A stretch of DNA of 56,531 nucleotides from Massilia horti (lineage in GTDB: Bacteria; Pseudomonadota; Gammaproteobacteria; Burkholderiales; Burkholderiaceae_D), in the NCBI RefSeq assembly GCF_004614195.1, contig NZ_SPUM01000020.1:1-56531 (forward strand). The letters run 5' to 3'. How positions within the stretch are numbered: position 1 is the stretch's first letter; the number at the start of each line of letters is the position of its first letter. Shown here piece by piece: positions 7,930 to 17,485 of the stretch. Under the pieces are notes generated by a model. The model was not told the origin of the DNA. It ran no database searches and saw only the letters and a list, made by a program, of their open reading frames with translations. Position numbers and translations under genes: made by a program.

Positions 7930-8381
7930 TGATCGATCTGCAGGGCCGGTGCGATCTGCCAGAGTTCCGTGGTCAGCTCGCCTTCGCGATAGGTCAGCAC
8001 ATGCAAGACCTTCAGTGGCAGCGCACCGCCATATTCGGCTTTGGCTTGCAGTGACGTGCCACGGGGATTGGCAAAGGCGGATAGCTTGCCAACATTCGCG
8101 GGACGCGGCTTGCCGGCATTGGCGGCGATGAACTTCTCCCAGACTGCGCGGATGGCAGCCTTGCCGCGGTAACGCCCGTCGAGCGGGCCGCCGACCCATT
8201 CCATGTAGGCGTCGTCGGTGTAATCGCGCATCAGCGCATCCAGGTCGCCCGCCGCGACGGCGTTCAGGTGGGCTTGCGCCTTGGCTTCGTCCAGCGGTCC
8301 GGCGAAGGCGGGGTGGCCCAGGCAAAAGGACAACGCCGCCACCGCCAGGATCGAACCGTATTTCTTGAGAGCCCAGGTCAT
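7926..8381 (-). CDS. Exported SnoaL/NTF2-like protein
   Basis: A 151-residue protein with a signal peptide (cut near FAGPLDEA, residue 27). The mature region has the NTF2-like/SnoaL pattern: helix AHLNAVAAGDLDALMRDYTDDAYMEWVGG, then RYRGKAAIRAVWEKFIAAN, then strands rich in aromatic residues. A small-molecule binding or non-catalytic role is typical. It is the first gene of the operon with the cupredoxin-like and GGDEF-EAL genes. The start has a perfect AGGAGG 7 bp upstream. The promoter must lie in 8387-8597, which also holds the 3' flank of the kinase gene. Confidence 0.8.
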   Translation of the reverse strand: MTWALKKYGSILAVAALSFCLGHPAFAGPLDEAKAQAHLNAVAAGDLDALMRDYTDDAYMEWVGGPLDGRYRGKAAIRAVWEKFIAANAGKPRPANVGKLSAFANPRGTSLQAKAEYGGALPLKVLHVLTYREGELTTELWQIAPALQIDQ

Positions 8382-8562
8382 CGCACAGCCTCCTATCGTT
8401 CTTGTTTTAGAAGTGGAAACACTTTCGTCCGCATTGCGGGCGCGTCATTTTGGCCAGTATTCACCAATACCTATTGTTAATGATACACGGAAACACTGCG
8501 AATTATGCAGCCTAAATGGCACTATTTGTTGCCGGCAAGTATCGATCGCGCCACGGTCGCGC

Positions 8563-8586
8563 GGTGCGGCGCTTTGCCGCCGCACC
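8563..8586. terminator. GC-rich hairpin after the hybrid kinase gene
   Basis: GGTGCGGCG, loop CTTTGC, CGCCGCACC: a perfect 9-bp stem starting about 11 bp past the kinase stop codon. No U-tract follows on the minus strand, so it is only a possible terminator or mRNA-end stabiliser. Confidence 0.4.
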
Positions 8587-8597
8587 GGCAACGCGTG

Positions 8598-10832
8598 TTA
8601 TTGCTGCGCCGCCGCCACGCCGGACAGAATCTCCGACAGCCGCACCGTATTGACCGGCTTGACCAGGTATTGGTCGAAGCCGGCCGAAATCGCGGCCTCG
8701 CGATCCTGTTGGCGGCCGTAGCCGGTCATCGCGACCAGGGTCGCGTTGGCCGCATGCGGCGTGCGGCGCAGGCGCCGCGCCAGCTCGTTGCCGTCGAAGT
8801 CGGGCAGGCCGATGTCGAGCAGGCACACGTCCGGGCCGAACACCTTGGCCAGTTCGAACGCGTCGACCGCGCAGTACGCGATCTCGACCTGGTGGCCGGC
8901 CGCAGTCAGGAACAGCTGCAGCGTGTGGACGGCGTCCACGTTGTCGTCCACAACCAGCACGCGCAGCGGGCCGGCCGCGAGCGGCCCCGCTTCATTGCCG
9001 GGCAGGGCCGCCGGGGGGGAAACCTCGTGCAGGTAGCGCGGCAGGCGCACGGTGAAGGTGCTGCCCTTGCCCAGGCCGGCGCTGTAGGCGCTGACGCTGC
9101 CGCCATGCAGTTCGACCAGGCTTTTCGCCAGCGCCAGGCCCAGGCCCAGGCCGCCCTGCGAACGGTCGGGCGTGCGTTCGGCCTGCGTGAACAGCTCGAA
9201 CACGAGCGACACCAGCCCCGCCTCCATGCCGATGCCGTCGTCGGTGATGGAGAGCACGTAGTCCGAGCCGTCCTCGACCAGCTTCAGTTCGATGCGGCCG
9301 CCCTCGGGCGTGTACTTGTTGGCGTTGTTGAGCAGGTTGGCGACCACCTGCACCAGGCGCTTGTGGTCGCCCTTCACGTGCGCCGGGTCAGGCGGCAGAT
9401 CGAGCACGACCTTGTGGCGGCGGGTGGCGATCAGCGGCCGGATCTGCTCGGCCGCGTCGTCGATCACGCTCTTCAGGTCCAGCACTTGGGTCGACAGCGA
9501 GACCAGCCCGCGCGTGACGCGCGAGACGTCCAGCAGGTCGTCGACCAGGCTGGTCATGTGGTCGACCTGGCGCGCGATGATCGAGCAGGTCTGGATGATC
9601 TGCGCGTTGTCCGAATGAAGGAGCTTGAGCAGATGCGCGCCGGTGCTGATCGGCGCCAGGGGATTGCGCAGTTCGTGCGCCAGCATCGCCAGGAACTCGT
9701 CCTTGCGCTGGTCGGCCGCACGCAGTTCGCGCTCGGCCAGGCTGCGCGCCGCTTCCTTCTTTTGCAGCGTGGCGGCCATCTCGTCGAGCGCCTCGGCCAG
9801 CTTGCCGATCTCTTCGCGTCCGTACTCGATGCCGCTGCGCGCATCGAGGTTGCCGGCGGCGATGGCCCCGGCCGTGTCGCGCAGCTTGCGCACGCGCTGC
9901 ACAATCAGGATGTCGCCCGCCAGCCAGGCCGCCAGCAGGGCCAGCGCCGTGGTCAGGCCAAGGCCGAGCAGCGACATCATCTGGTCGTGGCGCGCGGCAG
10001 CTATCACGGTCTCGGTCGGAATGCCGATCGTGACCGTGTAGTCGGTCAGCGCCGGCGGACCGACGCGGGTGAAGGCGTGCATGCGCTCGATGCCATCGTC
10101 GCCGCGGATCACCACCGCCCGCTGCCCGTGATGCGCCATCGCCTCCAGGGTGCTTGCGGAAAGCTTGGTGCCGAACCAGCGTTCCGGGTCGGGCCGGCGC
10201 GAGATGATCGTGCCGTGCGCGTCGACGGTGGCCAGCACGGAGCCCGGCGGCAGGCTGATATCGTTGATGAACGTGTCAAGGCCAGCCAGGTCCATCGCGG
10301 CGAACACCACCGCCGCCACCCGTCCGGAGCGGTCGATCACGGGGTAGGTCAGGTTGATGGTGTGCTTGCGGATCACGCGGCCGAACACGTAGTCGCCGGC
10401 GATGAAGCGGCGCTCCTCGATCGCGCGCCTGAAGTGGCTGCGGTCGCCCAGGTTCACCGGGTGCAGCATCGGCACCGCGCTGCAGGTCACGTCGCCGTTC
10501 AGCTGGATCAGGCCGAAGTTGACGTAGCCTTCGTTGCGGTCCAGGACGTCGGCCAGCAGGGCGTTGCACTTCGTGGTGTCGCCCATCAGGTCGGGCACGC
10601 TCGCCAGGTCGACCAGGATCTGGCGCGCGCCCTCGATCGACTGCGCCTCGTTGGCAGCGGCCAGGCCAGTCAGGCGGCGCAGGTTTTCCTCCGATGCCTG
10701 GATAGCCTGTTCGCGTTCGCGCACGCCATTAACGACGGTCATCACCGCGATCGGCGCGATCGCCAGTGCCACCAGCAGCATCAGCCGGCTGCGCAAAGAG
10801 TTTAGCCGGAAGCCGCGGAATCCCGATTTCAT
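8598..10832 (-). CDS. Cache-HAMP hybrid sensor histidine kinase
   Basis: A 744-residue inner-membrane hybrid kinase. TM1 (about 14-34), a periplasmic double-Cache sensor (about 40-280; the DRSHFRRAIEERRFIAGDY stretch is typical), TM2 (about 285-305), HAMP, HisKA with phospho-acceptor His in MLAHELRNPL, HATPase (NLLNNANKYTPEGG, DDGIGM, GLGLGLAL), then a C-terminal receiver with aspartate in LLDIGLPDFDG, MTGYG and the lysine of VKPV. No output domain is attached, so it needs a partner phosphotransfer protein or regulator not found here. It overlaps the upstream aminotransferase-like gene by ATGA, so the two are translated together, which suggests a functional link. Confidence 0.93.
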   Translation of the reverse strand: MKSGFRGFRLNSLRSRLMLLVALAIAPIAVMTVVNGVREREQAIQASEENLRRLTGLAAANEAQSIEGARQILVDLASVPDLMGDTTKCNALLADVLDRNEGYVNFGLIQLNGDVTCSAVPMLHPVNLGDRSHFRRAIEERRFIAGDYVFGRVIRKHTINLTYPVIDRSGRVAAVVFAAMDLAGLDTFINDISLPPGSVLATVDAHGTIISRRPDPERWFGTKLSASTLEAMAHHGQRAVVIRGDDGIERMHAFTRVGPPALTDYTVTIGIPTETVIAAARHDQMMSLLGLGLTTALALLAAWLAGDILIVQRVRKLRDTAGAIAAGNLDARSGIEYGREEIGKLAEALDEMAATLQKKEAARSLAERELRAADQRKDEFLAMLAHELRNPLAPISTGAHLLKLLHSDNAQIIQTCSIIARQVDHMTSLVDDLLDVSRVTRGLVSLSTQVLDLKSVIDDAAEQIRPLIATRRHKVVLDLPPDPAHVKGDHKRLVQVVANLLNNANKYTPEGGRIELKLVEDGSDYVLSITDDGIGMEAGLVSLVFELFTQAERTPDRSQGGLGLGLALAKSLVELHGGSVSAYSAGLGKGSTFTVRLPRYLHEVSPPAALPGNEAGPLAAGPLRVLVVDDNVDAVHTLQLFLTAAGHQVEIAYCAVDAFELAKVFGPDVCLLDIGLPDFDGNELARRLRRTPHAANATLVAMTGYGRQQDREAAISAGFDQYLVKPVNTVRLSEILSGVAAAQQ

Positions 10833-11989
10833 CGGTTTGCCACGCCTTTGTATGCGTTGCCGAACTCAATAATGCGGCGCACGCCATCCATCAGCGTGGC
10901 GACGTCGTCCGAGATGTAGCCGATGCGGATGAAGCCCGGCACGCCAAGCGCGTCGCCCGGCATCACCGCCACCTGGCTGGCGCCCAGCAGCTCTTCCGAG
11001 AAGTCGACCGAGTCCATGGTCAGCGCGCGGATGTCTCCCCACAGGTAGGGGCCCGATGCTGGACTGTGCATGATGATCCAGGGGACCTCGCTGAACGCCT
11101 GCACCACCAGGTCGCGCCGCATGCGGTAGTCGGCCATCATTTCGCCCGGGGTGCCGCAGGCGAAGGCCGCGACGGCGGCGAGCTGCGACATGTAGGGCGC
11201 GGCCGCGGTGATCGGGCCTTGCAGCGTCTGCATCGCGTTCACGATTTCCTTCGGCGCCAGCGCGAAGCCGACGCGCCAGCCCATCATGGCGTAGCTTTGC
11301 GAGGCCGAGAAGATGGTCACCACGCCGACCTTGCGCCAGTCGCACAGCGCGGCGAAGCTCACGTGTTCGCCTTCGAAGATCAGGTGTTCGTAGCTTTCGT
11401 CGACGATCACCTGCATGCCGGTGCGCTCGACCCAGGCCAGGATGTGCTCGAGCTCCTGGCGCGTGTACACCTTGCCGGTGGGGTTGTGCGGATTGTTGAT
11501 GATCAGGACCTTGGCCGGTTCGATGGTGTCCAGGAAGGCCGGGGTGATCTCGTCAGGCAGGTCGACCAGGATCGGGGTCAGGCCCATCAACCGGGAGGTC
11601 GCCACATAAGCGGGCCAGTGGGGCTGGAACACGATCACCCGGTCGCCCGGGTCTGTCATTACATACAATGCCTCGTACAGCGCCTGCTTGGCGCCGTTGG
11701 TCACGATAATTTCGTCGGTGTCCGCGTCGATGTGGTTTTCAAGCCGCAGTTTGGCGCTCAGGTTTTCGCGCACTTTCAGCGCGCCGACCACGCTGGTGTA
11801 GGGCATGGTGCGCTGCTGGTCGATCGCGGTGGCGACCGCGTCGAGCACCGGCCCTGGCGCCGGGAAGTGAGAGATGGCAATCGAGAAGTCGATCACCGGC
11901 TCGCCCTGGTTGCGTAATGCTTCAACCCGCCCGTGCATGGCGGTGGTGGCGAGCGGTCGGGAAGAGGCGATCCTTGCTGAAATATTCAT
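10829..11989 (-). CDS. Class I/II aminotransferase homologue lacking the PLP lysine
   Basis: A 386-residue fold-type I protein with nearly all aminotransferase landmarks: TNGAKQALYEAL (phosphate cup), PHWPAYV (ring stacking), NNPHNPTGKVY, VDESYEHLIFEG (aspartate to pyridine nitrogen) and the C-terminal GFIRIGYI arginine. The motif that should read S-x-SK-x-YAMxGWR is SASQSYAMMGWR: the Schiff-base lysine is glutamine (codon CAA on the minus strand, near 11299). The single-base distance from a lysine codon means a sequencing error must be excluded. If real, ordinary transamination should be lost. The gene is first in an operon with a hybrid histidine kinase and divergent from the aromatic CoA cluster. 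Confidence 0.88.
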   Translation of the reverse strand: MNISARIASSRPLATTAMHGRVEALRNQGEPVIDFSIAISHFPAPGPVLDAVATAIDQQRTMPYTSVVGALKVRENLSAKLRLENHIDADTDEIIVTNGAKQALYEALYVMTDPGDRVIVFQPHWPAYVATSRLMGLTPILVDLPDEITPAFLDTIEPAKVLIINNPHNPTGKVYTRQELEHILAWVERTGMQVIVDESYEHLIFEGEHVSFAALCDWRKVGVVTIFSASQSYAMMGWRVGFALAPKEIVNAMQTLQGPITAAAPYMSQLAAVAAFACGTPGEMMADYRMRRDLVVQAFSEVPWIIMHSPASGPYLWGDIRALTMDSVDFSEELLGASQVAVMPGDALGVPGFIRIGYISDDVATLMDGVRRIIEFGNAYKGVANR

Positions 11990-12176
11990 TATTGTTCAGA
12001 AAGTAAGTTATTGGAATCGATTGCCATCTGCCGTGGGCATGGGGCCTGCACGTTTCCTGATTGTACTAAATATTTACCGACGTGCCGCACGCGATTGGGA
12101 CAACTGTTCCTGTGATTCGTTGACCCTTAAAATATTGATCCATGTAATATGAGTAAGTCTAGAACAGGGAGCGCCA
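11990..12176. promoter_or_regulatory. Divergent promoter region
   Basis: This 187-bp AT-richer gap separates the aminotransferase-like operon (minus) from the aromatic CoA operon (plus). Toward the plus strand, TTGACC at 12120-12125 and TAATAT at 12145-12150 resemble -35 and -10 boxes, but the 19-bp spacer is long. A ribosome site GGGAG lies 5 bp before the 12177 start. No operator could be assigned. Confidence 0.35.
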
Positions 12177-14564
12177 ATGAAAGTCGTTTGCGTGGGCGGA
12201 GGGCCGGCCGGCTTGTACTTCGCACTGCTGATGAAAAAACAGGATCCCGCGCACGAGATCACGGTAGTCGAGCGCAACCGGCCAGGCGACACCTTCGGCT
12301 GGGGCGTGGTGTTTTCCGACCAGACGCTGGGCAACCTGGCCGTCGCCGACGAGCCCAGCGCGCGCGCGATTCTGCGCTCCTTTAACCATTGGGACGACAT
12401 CGAGGTCCATTTTAAGGGCCAGACCGTGCGCTCGGGCGGGCACGGCTTTTGCGGCATCGGCCGCAAGCGCCTGCTCGACATCCTGCACCGGCGCTGCGAG
12501 GAACTGGGCGTGCGGCTGGTGTTCGAGACCGAGGTGCAGGATGACGTGGCGCTCGCACGCCAGTACCAAGCCGACCTGGTGATCGCCGGCGACGGCATCC
12601 ACAGCCGCATCCGCAGCCGCCATGCCGACACCTTCCAGCCTGATATCGACACCCGCCAATGCCGTTTCATCTGGCTGGGGACCAGGAAGAAGTTCGAGGC
12701 CTTCACGTTCGCATTCGAGGAGACGGAGCACGGCTGGTTCCAGGCGCACGCCTACCAGTACGACGGCGACACCTCGACCTTCATCGTCGAAACTCCGGAC
12801 GAGGTCTGGCGCGCGGCCGGGCTCGATGCGATGGACCAGCAGCAGGCGGTGGCCTTTTGCGAAAAGCTGTTCGCGCGCTATCTCGACGGGCATGGTTTGA
12901 TGACGAACGCGCCGCACCTCTCTGGCCCGGCAATGTGGATTCGCTTCCCGCGCATCATGTGCCGCGAGTGGGTCCACTGGAACACGATCGAAGGCCGCCA
13001 GGTACCGGTGGTCCTGATGGGCGACGCCGCCCACAGCGCCCACTTTTCGATCGGCTCGGGCACCAAGCTCGCGCTGGAGGACGCGATTGACCTGGCCCGT
13101 TCATTAAATCCGCGTCCCACGCACTTGGGGGAGGCGCTTGCGCAATACGTGCGCACCCGCTCCACCGAAGTGCTCAAGCTCCAAAGCGCCGCCCGCAATT
13201 CGATGGAATGGTTCGAGAACGTGCGGCGCTACACCGCCATGCAGGCGGAGCAATTTGCCTATTCGCTGCTCACGCGCAGCCAGCGGCTGTCGCACGAGAA
13301 CCTGCGCGTGCGCGACCCGGCCTACGTGGAGCGGCTGGAAAACTGGCTTGCCGCGCGCGCTTTCGAATCCGCCGGTTTGCCGCTGCCGCAAACGCGCCGC
13401 AGCATTCCGCCGATGCTTACTCCGTTCAAGGTGCGCGGCACCGTGCTCAAGAACCGCATCGTGGTCTCGCCAATGGCCCAGTATTCGGCAGAGGACGGGC
13501 TGGTGGGCGACTTCCACCTGATGCACCTGGGTGCCCGGGCGATGGGTGGCGCCGCGCTGGTGATGGCGGAGATGACGTGCGTTTCGGCCGACGCGCGCAT
13601 CACGCCCGGCTGCCCGGGCATGTACGCTCCCGAGCACACGGCGGCATGGACGCGTATCGTGCAGTTCGTGCATGCCAACAGCGACGCCAAGATCGGCATC
13701 CAGTTCGGGCACGCCGGCGCCAAGGGCTCGACGCGCCCCATGTGGGAAGGCACCGACCAGCCGCTGGACGACGGCAACTGGCCGCTGCTTTCCGCGTCGC
13801 CGCAGCAGTATCTGGAAGGCGTGTCGCAGCTCGCGCGCGAGGCCACGATTGATGACCTGGAGCGCATCAAGGCCGATTTCGTGCGCGCCACGCTTTGTTC
13901 CGCCGAGGCGGGGTTCGACTGGATCGAGCTGCATTGCGCGCACGGCTACCTGCTGTCGAGCTTTATCTCGCCGCTGACCAATCGCCGCCAGGACGCCTAC
14001 GGCGGCTCGTTAGAGAACCGCTGCCGCTATCCGCTCGAAGTGTTCGCGGCGATGCGCGCCGCGTGGCCGGCGCACCTGCCGATGAGCGTGCGCATCTCGG
14101 CGCACGACTGGGTGGAGGGCGGCATCACGCCGGATGATGCGGTGCAGGTGGCGCGCCTGTTCAAGGAGATTGGTGCCGACATGATCGACTGCTCGTCCGG
14201 ACAGGTGAGCAAGCAAGAGCGGCCAGTGTACGGCCGCATGTTCCAGACGCCGTTCGCGGACCGCATCCGCAACGAGGCCGGCATTGCGACCATTGCCGTG
14301 GGCTCGATTTACGAGGCGGACCATGCGAACGGCATCATCGCCTCCGGCCGTGCCGACCTGTGCGCGGTGGCACGGCCGCACCTGGCCAATCCTGCATGGA
14401 CCCTGACCGAGGCCGCCAAGATCGGCTTTACCGAACTGCCATGGCCGCGCCAGTACCGCATGGCCAAGCTGCAGCTTGAACGCAACCTCGAACGCGAACG
14501 GCAAATCGCCGCGAGCAGCGGCCTGACGCCGCAGCAGATCGCGGCCCGCCTGCTCGAGGGCTGA
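12177..14564 (+). CDS. Bifunctional salicylyl-CoA 5-hydroxylase-type / 2-aminobenzoyl-CoA monooxygenase-reductase
   Basis: A 795-residue fusion. Residues 1-385 form an FAD-dependent aromatic hydroxylase ([11 protein letters not shown]ossmann motif; [27 protein letters not shown]). Residues about 410-770 form an Old Yellow Enzyme FMN reductase ([60 protein letters not shown]). This architecture is that of salicylyl-CoA 5-hydroxylase and of 2-aminobenzoyl-CoA monooxygenase/reductase, which hydroxylate and partly reduce an aromatic CoA thioester without classical ring cleavage. It heads an operon with enoyl-CoA hydratase, acyl-CoA dehydrogenase and RidA-like genes. No aryl-CoA ligase is present, so the substrate thioester must be made elsewhere. 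Confidence 0.92.
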   Translation: MKVVCVGGGPAGLYFALLMKKQDPAHEITVVERNRPGDTFGWGVVFSDQTLGNLAVADEPSARAILRSFNHWDDIEVHFKGQTVRSGGHGFCGIGRKRLLDILHRRCEELGVRLVFETEVQDDVALARQYQADLVIAGDGIHSRIRSRHADTFQPDIDTRQCRFIWLGTRKKFEAFTFAFEETEHGWFQAHAYQYDGDTSTFIVETPDEVWRAAGLDAMDQQQAVAFCEKLFARYLDGHGLMTNAPHLSGPAMWIRFPRIMCREWVHWNTIEGRQVPVVLMGDAAHSAHFSIGSGTKLALEDAIDLARSLNPRPTHLGEALAQYVRTRSTEVLKLQSAARNSMEWFENVRRYTAMQAEQFAYSLLTRSQRLSHENLRVRDPAYVERLENWLAARAFESAGLPLPQTRRSIPPMLTPFKVRGTVLKNRIVVSPMAQYSAEDGLVGDFHLMHLGARAMGGAALVMAEMTCVSADARITPGCPGMYAPEHTAAWTRIVQFVHANSDAKIGIQFGHAGAKGSTRPMWEGTDQPLDDGNWPLLSASPQQYLEGVSQLAREATIDDLERIKADFVRATLCSAEAGFDWIELHCAHGYLLSSFISPLTNRRQDAYGGSLENRCRYPLEVFAAMRAAWPAHLPMSVRISAHDWVEGGITPDDAVQVARLFKEIGADMIDCSSGQVSKQERPVYGRMFQTPFADRIRNEAGIATIAVGSIYEADHANGIIASGRADLCAVARPHLANPAWTLTEAAKIGFTELPWPRQYRMAKLQLERNLERERQIAASSGLTPQQIAARLLEG

Positions 14565-14588
14565 GAAAACAAACCAAAGGAGCCAAGC

Positions 14589-15443
14589 ATGCGATATCTC
14601 CCGGGCCAAGCGCAGCAGCTGCCGGGCAACCGGACCAGCGCCGCGCACTACCGCGCCCAGCACTTTTTGTTCGAGGTCCAGGACGGCGTCGCCACGCTGA
14701 CACTGAACCGGCCCGAGCGCAAGAACCCGCTCACCTTCGACTCGTACGCCGAGCTGCGCGACCTGTTTCGCGCACTGGCCTATGCGGACGATGTGCATGC
14801 CGTGGTGCTGGCTGGCGCTGACGGCAATTTCTGTTCAGGCGGGGACGTACATGACATCATCGGCCCGCTGACCCAGCTCGACATGCCGGGACTGCTGGCG
14901 TTCACCCGCATGACGGGCGACCTCGTCAAGGCGATTCGCGCTTGCCCGCAGCCGATTGTGGCGAGCATCGACGGTGTCTGCGCTGGGGCGGGTGCGATGC
15001 TGGCGCTGGCGTCCGACATCCGGTTCGGCACCGCGCGCAGCAAGACCGCCTTCCTGTTCACCCGCGTTGGCCTGGCCGGCTGCGACATGGGCGCCTGTGC
15101 GCTGCTGCCGCGCGTGATCGGGCAGGGGCGCACCGCCGAGCTGCTCTATACCGGGCGCAGCATGTCGGGCGAGGAGGGCGAGCGCTGGGGCTTTTTCAAT
15201 CGCCTGTGTGAACCTGAAAGCGTGTTGGCCGAGGCGCGGATTTTCGCTACCCAACTGGCGCAAGGCCCGACTTTTGCGCATGGGATGACCAAGAAGATGC
15301 TGCAGCAGGAATGGAACATGGGCGTGGACGAGGCGATCGAAGCGGAGGCGCAGGCGCAGGCCATCTGCATGGCGACCAACGACTTTCATCGCGCGTATCA
15401 CGCGTTCGTGGCAAAGCAGAAGCCCCAATTCGAAGGCGACTAG
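14589..15443 (+). CDS. Enoyl-CoA hydratase/isomerase family protein
   Basis: A 284-residue crotonase-fold protein. The oxyanion-hole segments are FCSGGDV (about residue 80) and [15 protein letters not shown] (about residue 130), followed by the usual [19 protein letters not shown]. An extra N-terminal stretch of about 25 residues precedes the first core strand. It starts 24 bp after the hydroxylase/reductase gene with a good AAGGAG site, so it belongs to the same operon. In this context it probably hydrates or opens an unsaturated alicyclic CoA ester formed by the fusion enzyme; that step is inferred from the neighbours. Confidence 0.88.
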   Translation: MRYLPGQAQQLPGNRTSAAHYRAQHFLFEVQDGVATLTLNRPERKNPLTFDSYAELRDLFRALAYADDVHAVVLAGADGNFCSGGDVHDIIGPLTQLDMPGLLAFTRMTGDLVKAIRACPQPIVASIDGVCAGAGAMLALASDIRFGTARSKTAFLFTRVGLAGCDMGACALLPRVIGQGRTAELLYTGRSMSGEEGERWGFFNRLCEPESVLAEARIFATQLAQGPTFAHGMTKKMLQQEWNMGVDEAIEAEAQAQAICMATNDFHRAYHAFVAKQKPQFEGD

Positions 15444-15446
15444 GCG

Positions 15447-16625
15447 ATGGCGGATTTCGACTATTTGAGCTGGCCCTTTTTTGAAGAGCGCCACGCCGCG
15501 CTGGCGCGCGAGCTCGATGCCTGGGCCAGCGCCAACCTGACGCATGAACACGGGCGCAACGTCGATGATGCATGCCGCGCGCTGGTCGCACAACTGGGCC
15601 AGGACGGTTGGCTGCGCCACGCCGTGGGCGGGGTCGACTATGGCGGCCAGGGAGAGACGATCGACACCCGGGCCATCTGCCTGATCCGCGAGACGCTGGC
15701 TTGCCATGATGGGCTGGCCGACTTTGCGTTTGCAATGCAGGGTCTTGGCAGCGGGGCGATCACGCTGTTCGGCAGCGAGGAGCAGAAACGCGCCTACCTG
15801 CCGCGTGTGGCGGCCGGCGACGCGATCGCGGCCTTTGCGCTGTCCGAGCCGGATGCGGGATCGGATGTGGCGGCGATGCAGTGCGCGGCCGTGCGCGACG
15901 GCGATGACTACCTCATCAACGGCGAAAAGACCTGGATCTCGAACGGCGGCATCGCCGACTTTTACGTGCTGTTCGCACGTACCGGCGAGGCGCCGGGCGC
16001 TCGCGGGATCTCGGCCTTCATCGTCGATGCCGGCACGCCCGGGTTCACGATCGCGGAGCGAATCGACGTGATCGCGCCACACCCGCTGGCGCGGCTGCGT
16101 TTCGAAGACTGCCGGATTCCGGCGTCGAACCGCATCGGCGAGGCGGGGCAGGGCTTCAAGGTGGCGATGGCCACGCTCGACGTGTTCCGCACCTCGGTCG
16201 CGGCGGCGGCGCTGGGCTTTGCGCGGCGCGCGCTGGACGAGGCGGTGGCGCGCGCGACCAACCGCAAGATGTTCGGCAAGACGCTGGCGGACTTCCAGCT
16301 CACGCAGGCCAAACTGGCCCAGATGGCGATGGGGATCGATGCGGCCGCCTTGCTGACTTATCGCGCCGCATGGCAGCGTGACCAGGGAAGGCGCGTGACC
16401 AAGGAGGCGGCGATGGCCAAGCTCTGCGCGACCGAAACCGCGCAGCAGGTGATCGACTCGGCGCTGCAGATGTTTGGCGGGCTGGGCGTGGTCAGCGGGC
16501 AGGCGGTCGAGGGCCTGTACCGGGAGATTCGCGCACTGCGCATCTACGAGGGCGCGAGCGAGGTGCAGCAACTGATCATCGCCCGCGAACTGCTGGGCGA
16601 GCGCGGCGTCAAGCCGCTGGCATGA
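15447..16625 (+). CDS. Acyl-CoA dehydrogenase
   Basis: A 392-residue flavoprotein of the acyl-CoA dehydrogenase family, oxidising an acyl-CoA to its 2,3-enoyl form and passing electrons to ETF. Signatures: [11 protein letters not shown] (about residue 131), the FAD motif [18 protein letters not shown] near residue 348, and the C-terminal catalytic region [17 protein letters not shown] with the glutamate base. The start is 3 bp after the enoyl-CoA hydratase stop, so the two are tightly coupled. The substrate is presumably a cyclic or ring-opened intermediate of the aromatic CoA pathway. Confidence 0.92.
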   Translation: MADFDYLSWPFFEERHAALARELDAWASANLTHEHGRNVDDACRALVAQLGQDGWLRHAVGGVDYGGQGETIDTRAICLIRETLACHDGLADFAFAMQGLGSGAITLFGSEEQKRAYLPRVAAGDAIAAFALSEPDAGSDVAAMQCAAVRDGDDYLINGEKTWISNGGIADFYVLFARTGEAPGARGISAFIVDAGTPGFTIAERIDVIAPHPLARLRFEDCRIPASNRIGEAGQGFKVAMATLDVFRTSVAAAALGFARRALDEAVARATNRKMFGKTLADFQLTQAKLAQMAMGIDAAALLTYRAAWQRDQGRRVTKEAAMAKLCATETAQQVIDSALQMFGGLGVVSGQAVEGLYREIRALRIYEGASEVQQLIIARELLGERGVKPLA

Positions 16626-16645
16626 ACAACGAGAGAGGGCGACAG

Positions 16646-17038
16646 ATGGAATTTTTGAATCCACCAGCGTGGCCGCGTCCGCGGGGCTATTCGAACGGCG
16701 TGGCGGCCAGAGGCCGGATCGTGTCCGTGAGCGGCATGGTCGGCTGGGACGCGTCGGGGCGCTTCGTGACCGATGATTTTGTGGGCCAGGCGCGTCAGGC
16801 GCTGGAGAACATCGTGGCCGTGCTGCGCGAGGGCGGCGCCGGGCCCGAGCACATCGTGCGCATGACATGGTACGTGCTCGACAAGCGCGAGTACCTCGAT
16901 GCGGCGAGTAGCCTGGGCGCGGCCTATCGCGAAGTCATCGGCCGCCATTACCCGGCGATGAGCGCGGTGCAGGTGGCGGGGCTGATGGAGGACCAGGCGC
17001 GGGTCGAGATCGAGGCGACCGCGGTCATCCCGGAGTGA
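16646..17038 (+). CDS. RidA family protein without the catalytic arginine
   Basis: A 130-residue YjgF/YER057c/UK114 protein. I chose the ATG at 16646 because AGAGAGG lies 7 bp upstream and the family N terminus starts there; an ATG at 16622 overlaps the preceding stop and would add eight residues. The fold pattern is complete (VSVSGMVGWD, QARQALENIVAVL, VRMTWYVLD, VEIEATAVIPE). The residue equivalent to the imine-binding arginine of RidA (PARS in E. coli) is methionine here (PAMSAVQVAG), so classical 2-iminopropionate deaminase activity is not expected. Similar RidA-like genes accompany aminobenzoyl-CoA clusters. Confidence 0.88.
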   Translation: MEFLNPPAWPRPRGYSNGVAARGRIVSVSGMVGWDASGRFVTDDFVGQARQALENIVAVLREGGAGPEHIVRMTWYVLDKREYLDAASSLGAAYREVIGRHYPAMSAVQVAGLMEDQARVEIEATAVIPE

Positions 17039-17095
17039 GCGCCGCGCCGCTACTGAATCTGTTAGGGTTGGATTGGCAGATCGAGGAGAGCGGCC

Positions 17096-17485
17096 ATGGA
17101 AAACACACTCATCTACGTCTTTGACGATTGCGGCCTCGCCGAGCGGGTGCGCGAAGAGCTGATCGCCCTCGAGTTCCGGCACGAGCACGTGGTGCTGACG
17201 GTGGGCGACGACGAGGCCGGGCCGGTCGCGGGCAACTTCTCAGTGGGCAACGATCCGTCGGTGACGGGTGGCACGGACTACCAGGAGGCCTATGCCAACC
17301 CCAAGGAGCGGGGGACTTGCACGCTGACGATCACGCCGCTCGATGCGACCCAAAGTGAAACCGCGATCAGGCTGCTGGCGCACTACGGGATAATCGAACA
17401 GTCGCAGGAGCTTGGGGCGGAGAGGGCTGCCAGGATTGAGCAGGGGGCAGCAGCGGAGCGTGCTGAGCGTGAGCGGCGTACGTAG
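17096..17485 (+). CDS. Conserved hypothetical protein
   Basis: A 129-residue acidic cytoplasmic protein, not recognised with certainty. The first 90 residues have alternating strands and helices (TLIYVFDDCGLAERVREELIA..., CTLTITPLDATQSETAIRLLAHYGI), a pattern seen in ferredoxin-like or YflT-like stress domains. The last 30 residues are a charged helix rich in Ala, Glu and Arg. A GAGGAG ribosome site precedes the start. The stop codon TAG at 17483-17485 lies inside a GTAGGG repeat element, so the natural C terminus may have been changed by the element. Confidence 0.65.
   Translation: MENTLIYVFDDCGLAERVREELIALEFRHEHVVLTVGDDEAGPVAGNFSVGNDPSVTGGTDYQEAYANPKERGTCTLTITPLDATQSETAIRLLAHYGIIEQSQELGAERAARIEQGAAAERAERERRT

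Noticed and set aside
8505..10805. 766-residue open frame opposite the Cache hybrid kinase
   Set aside because: Antisense shadow with biased composition; the minus-strand kinase explains the region fully.
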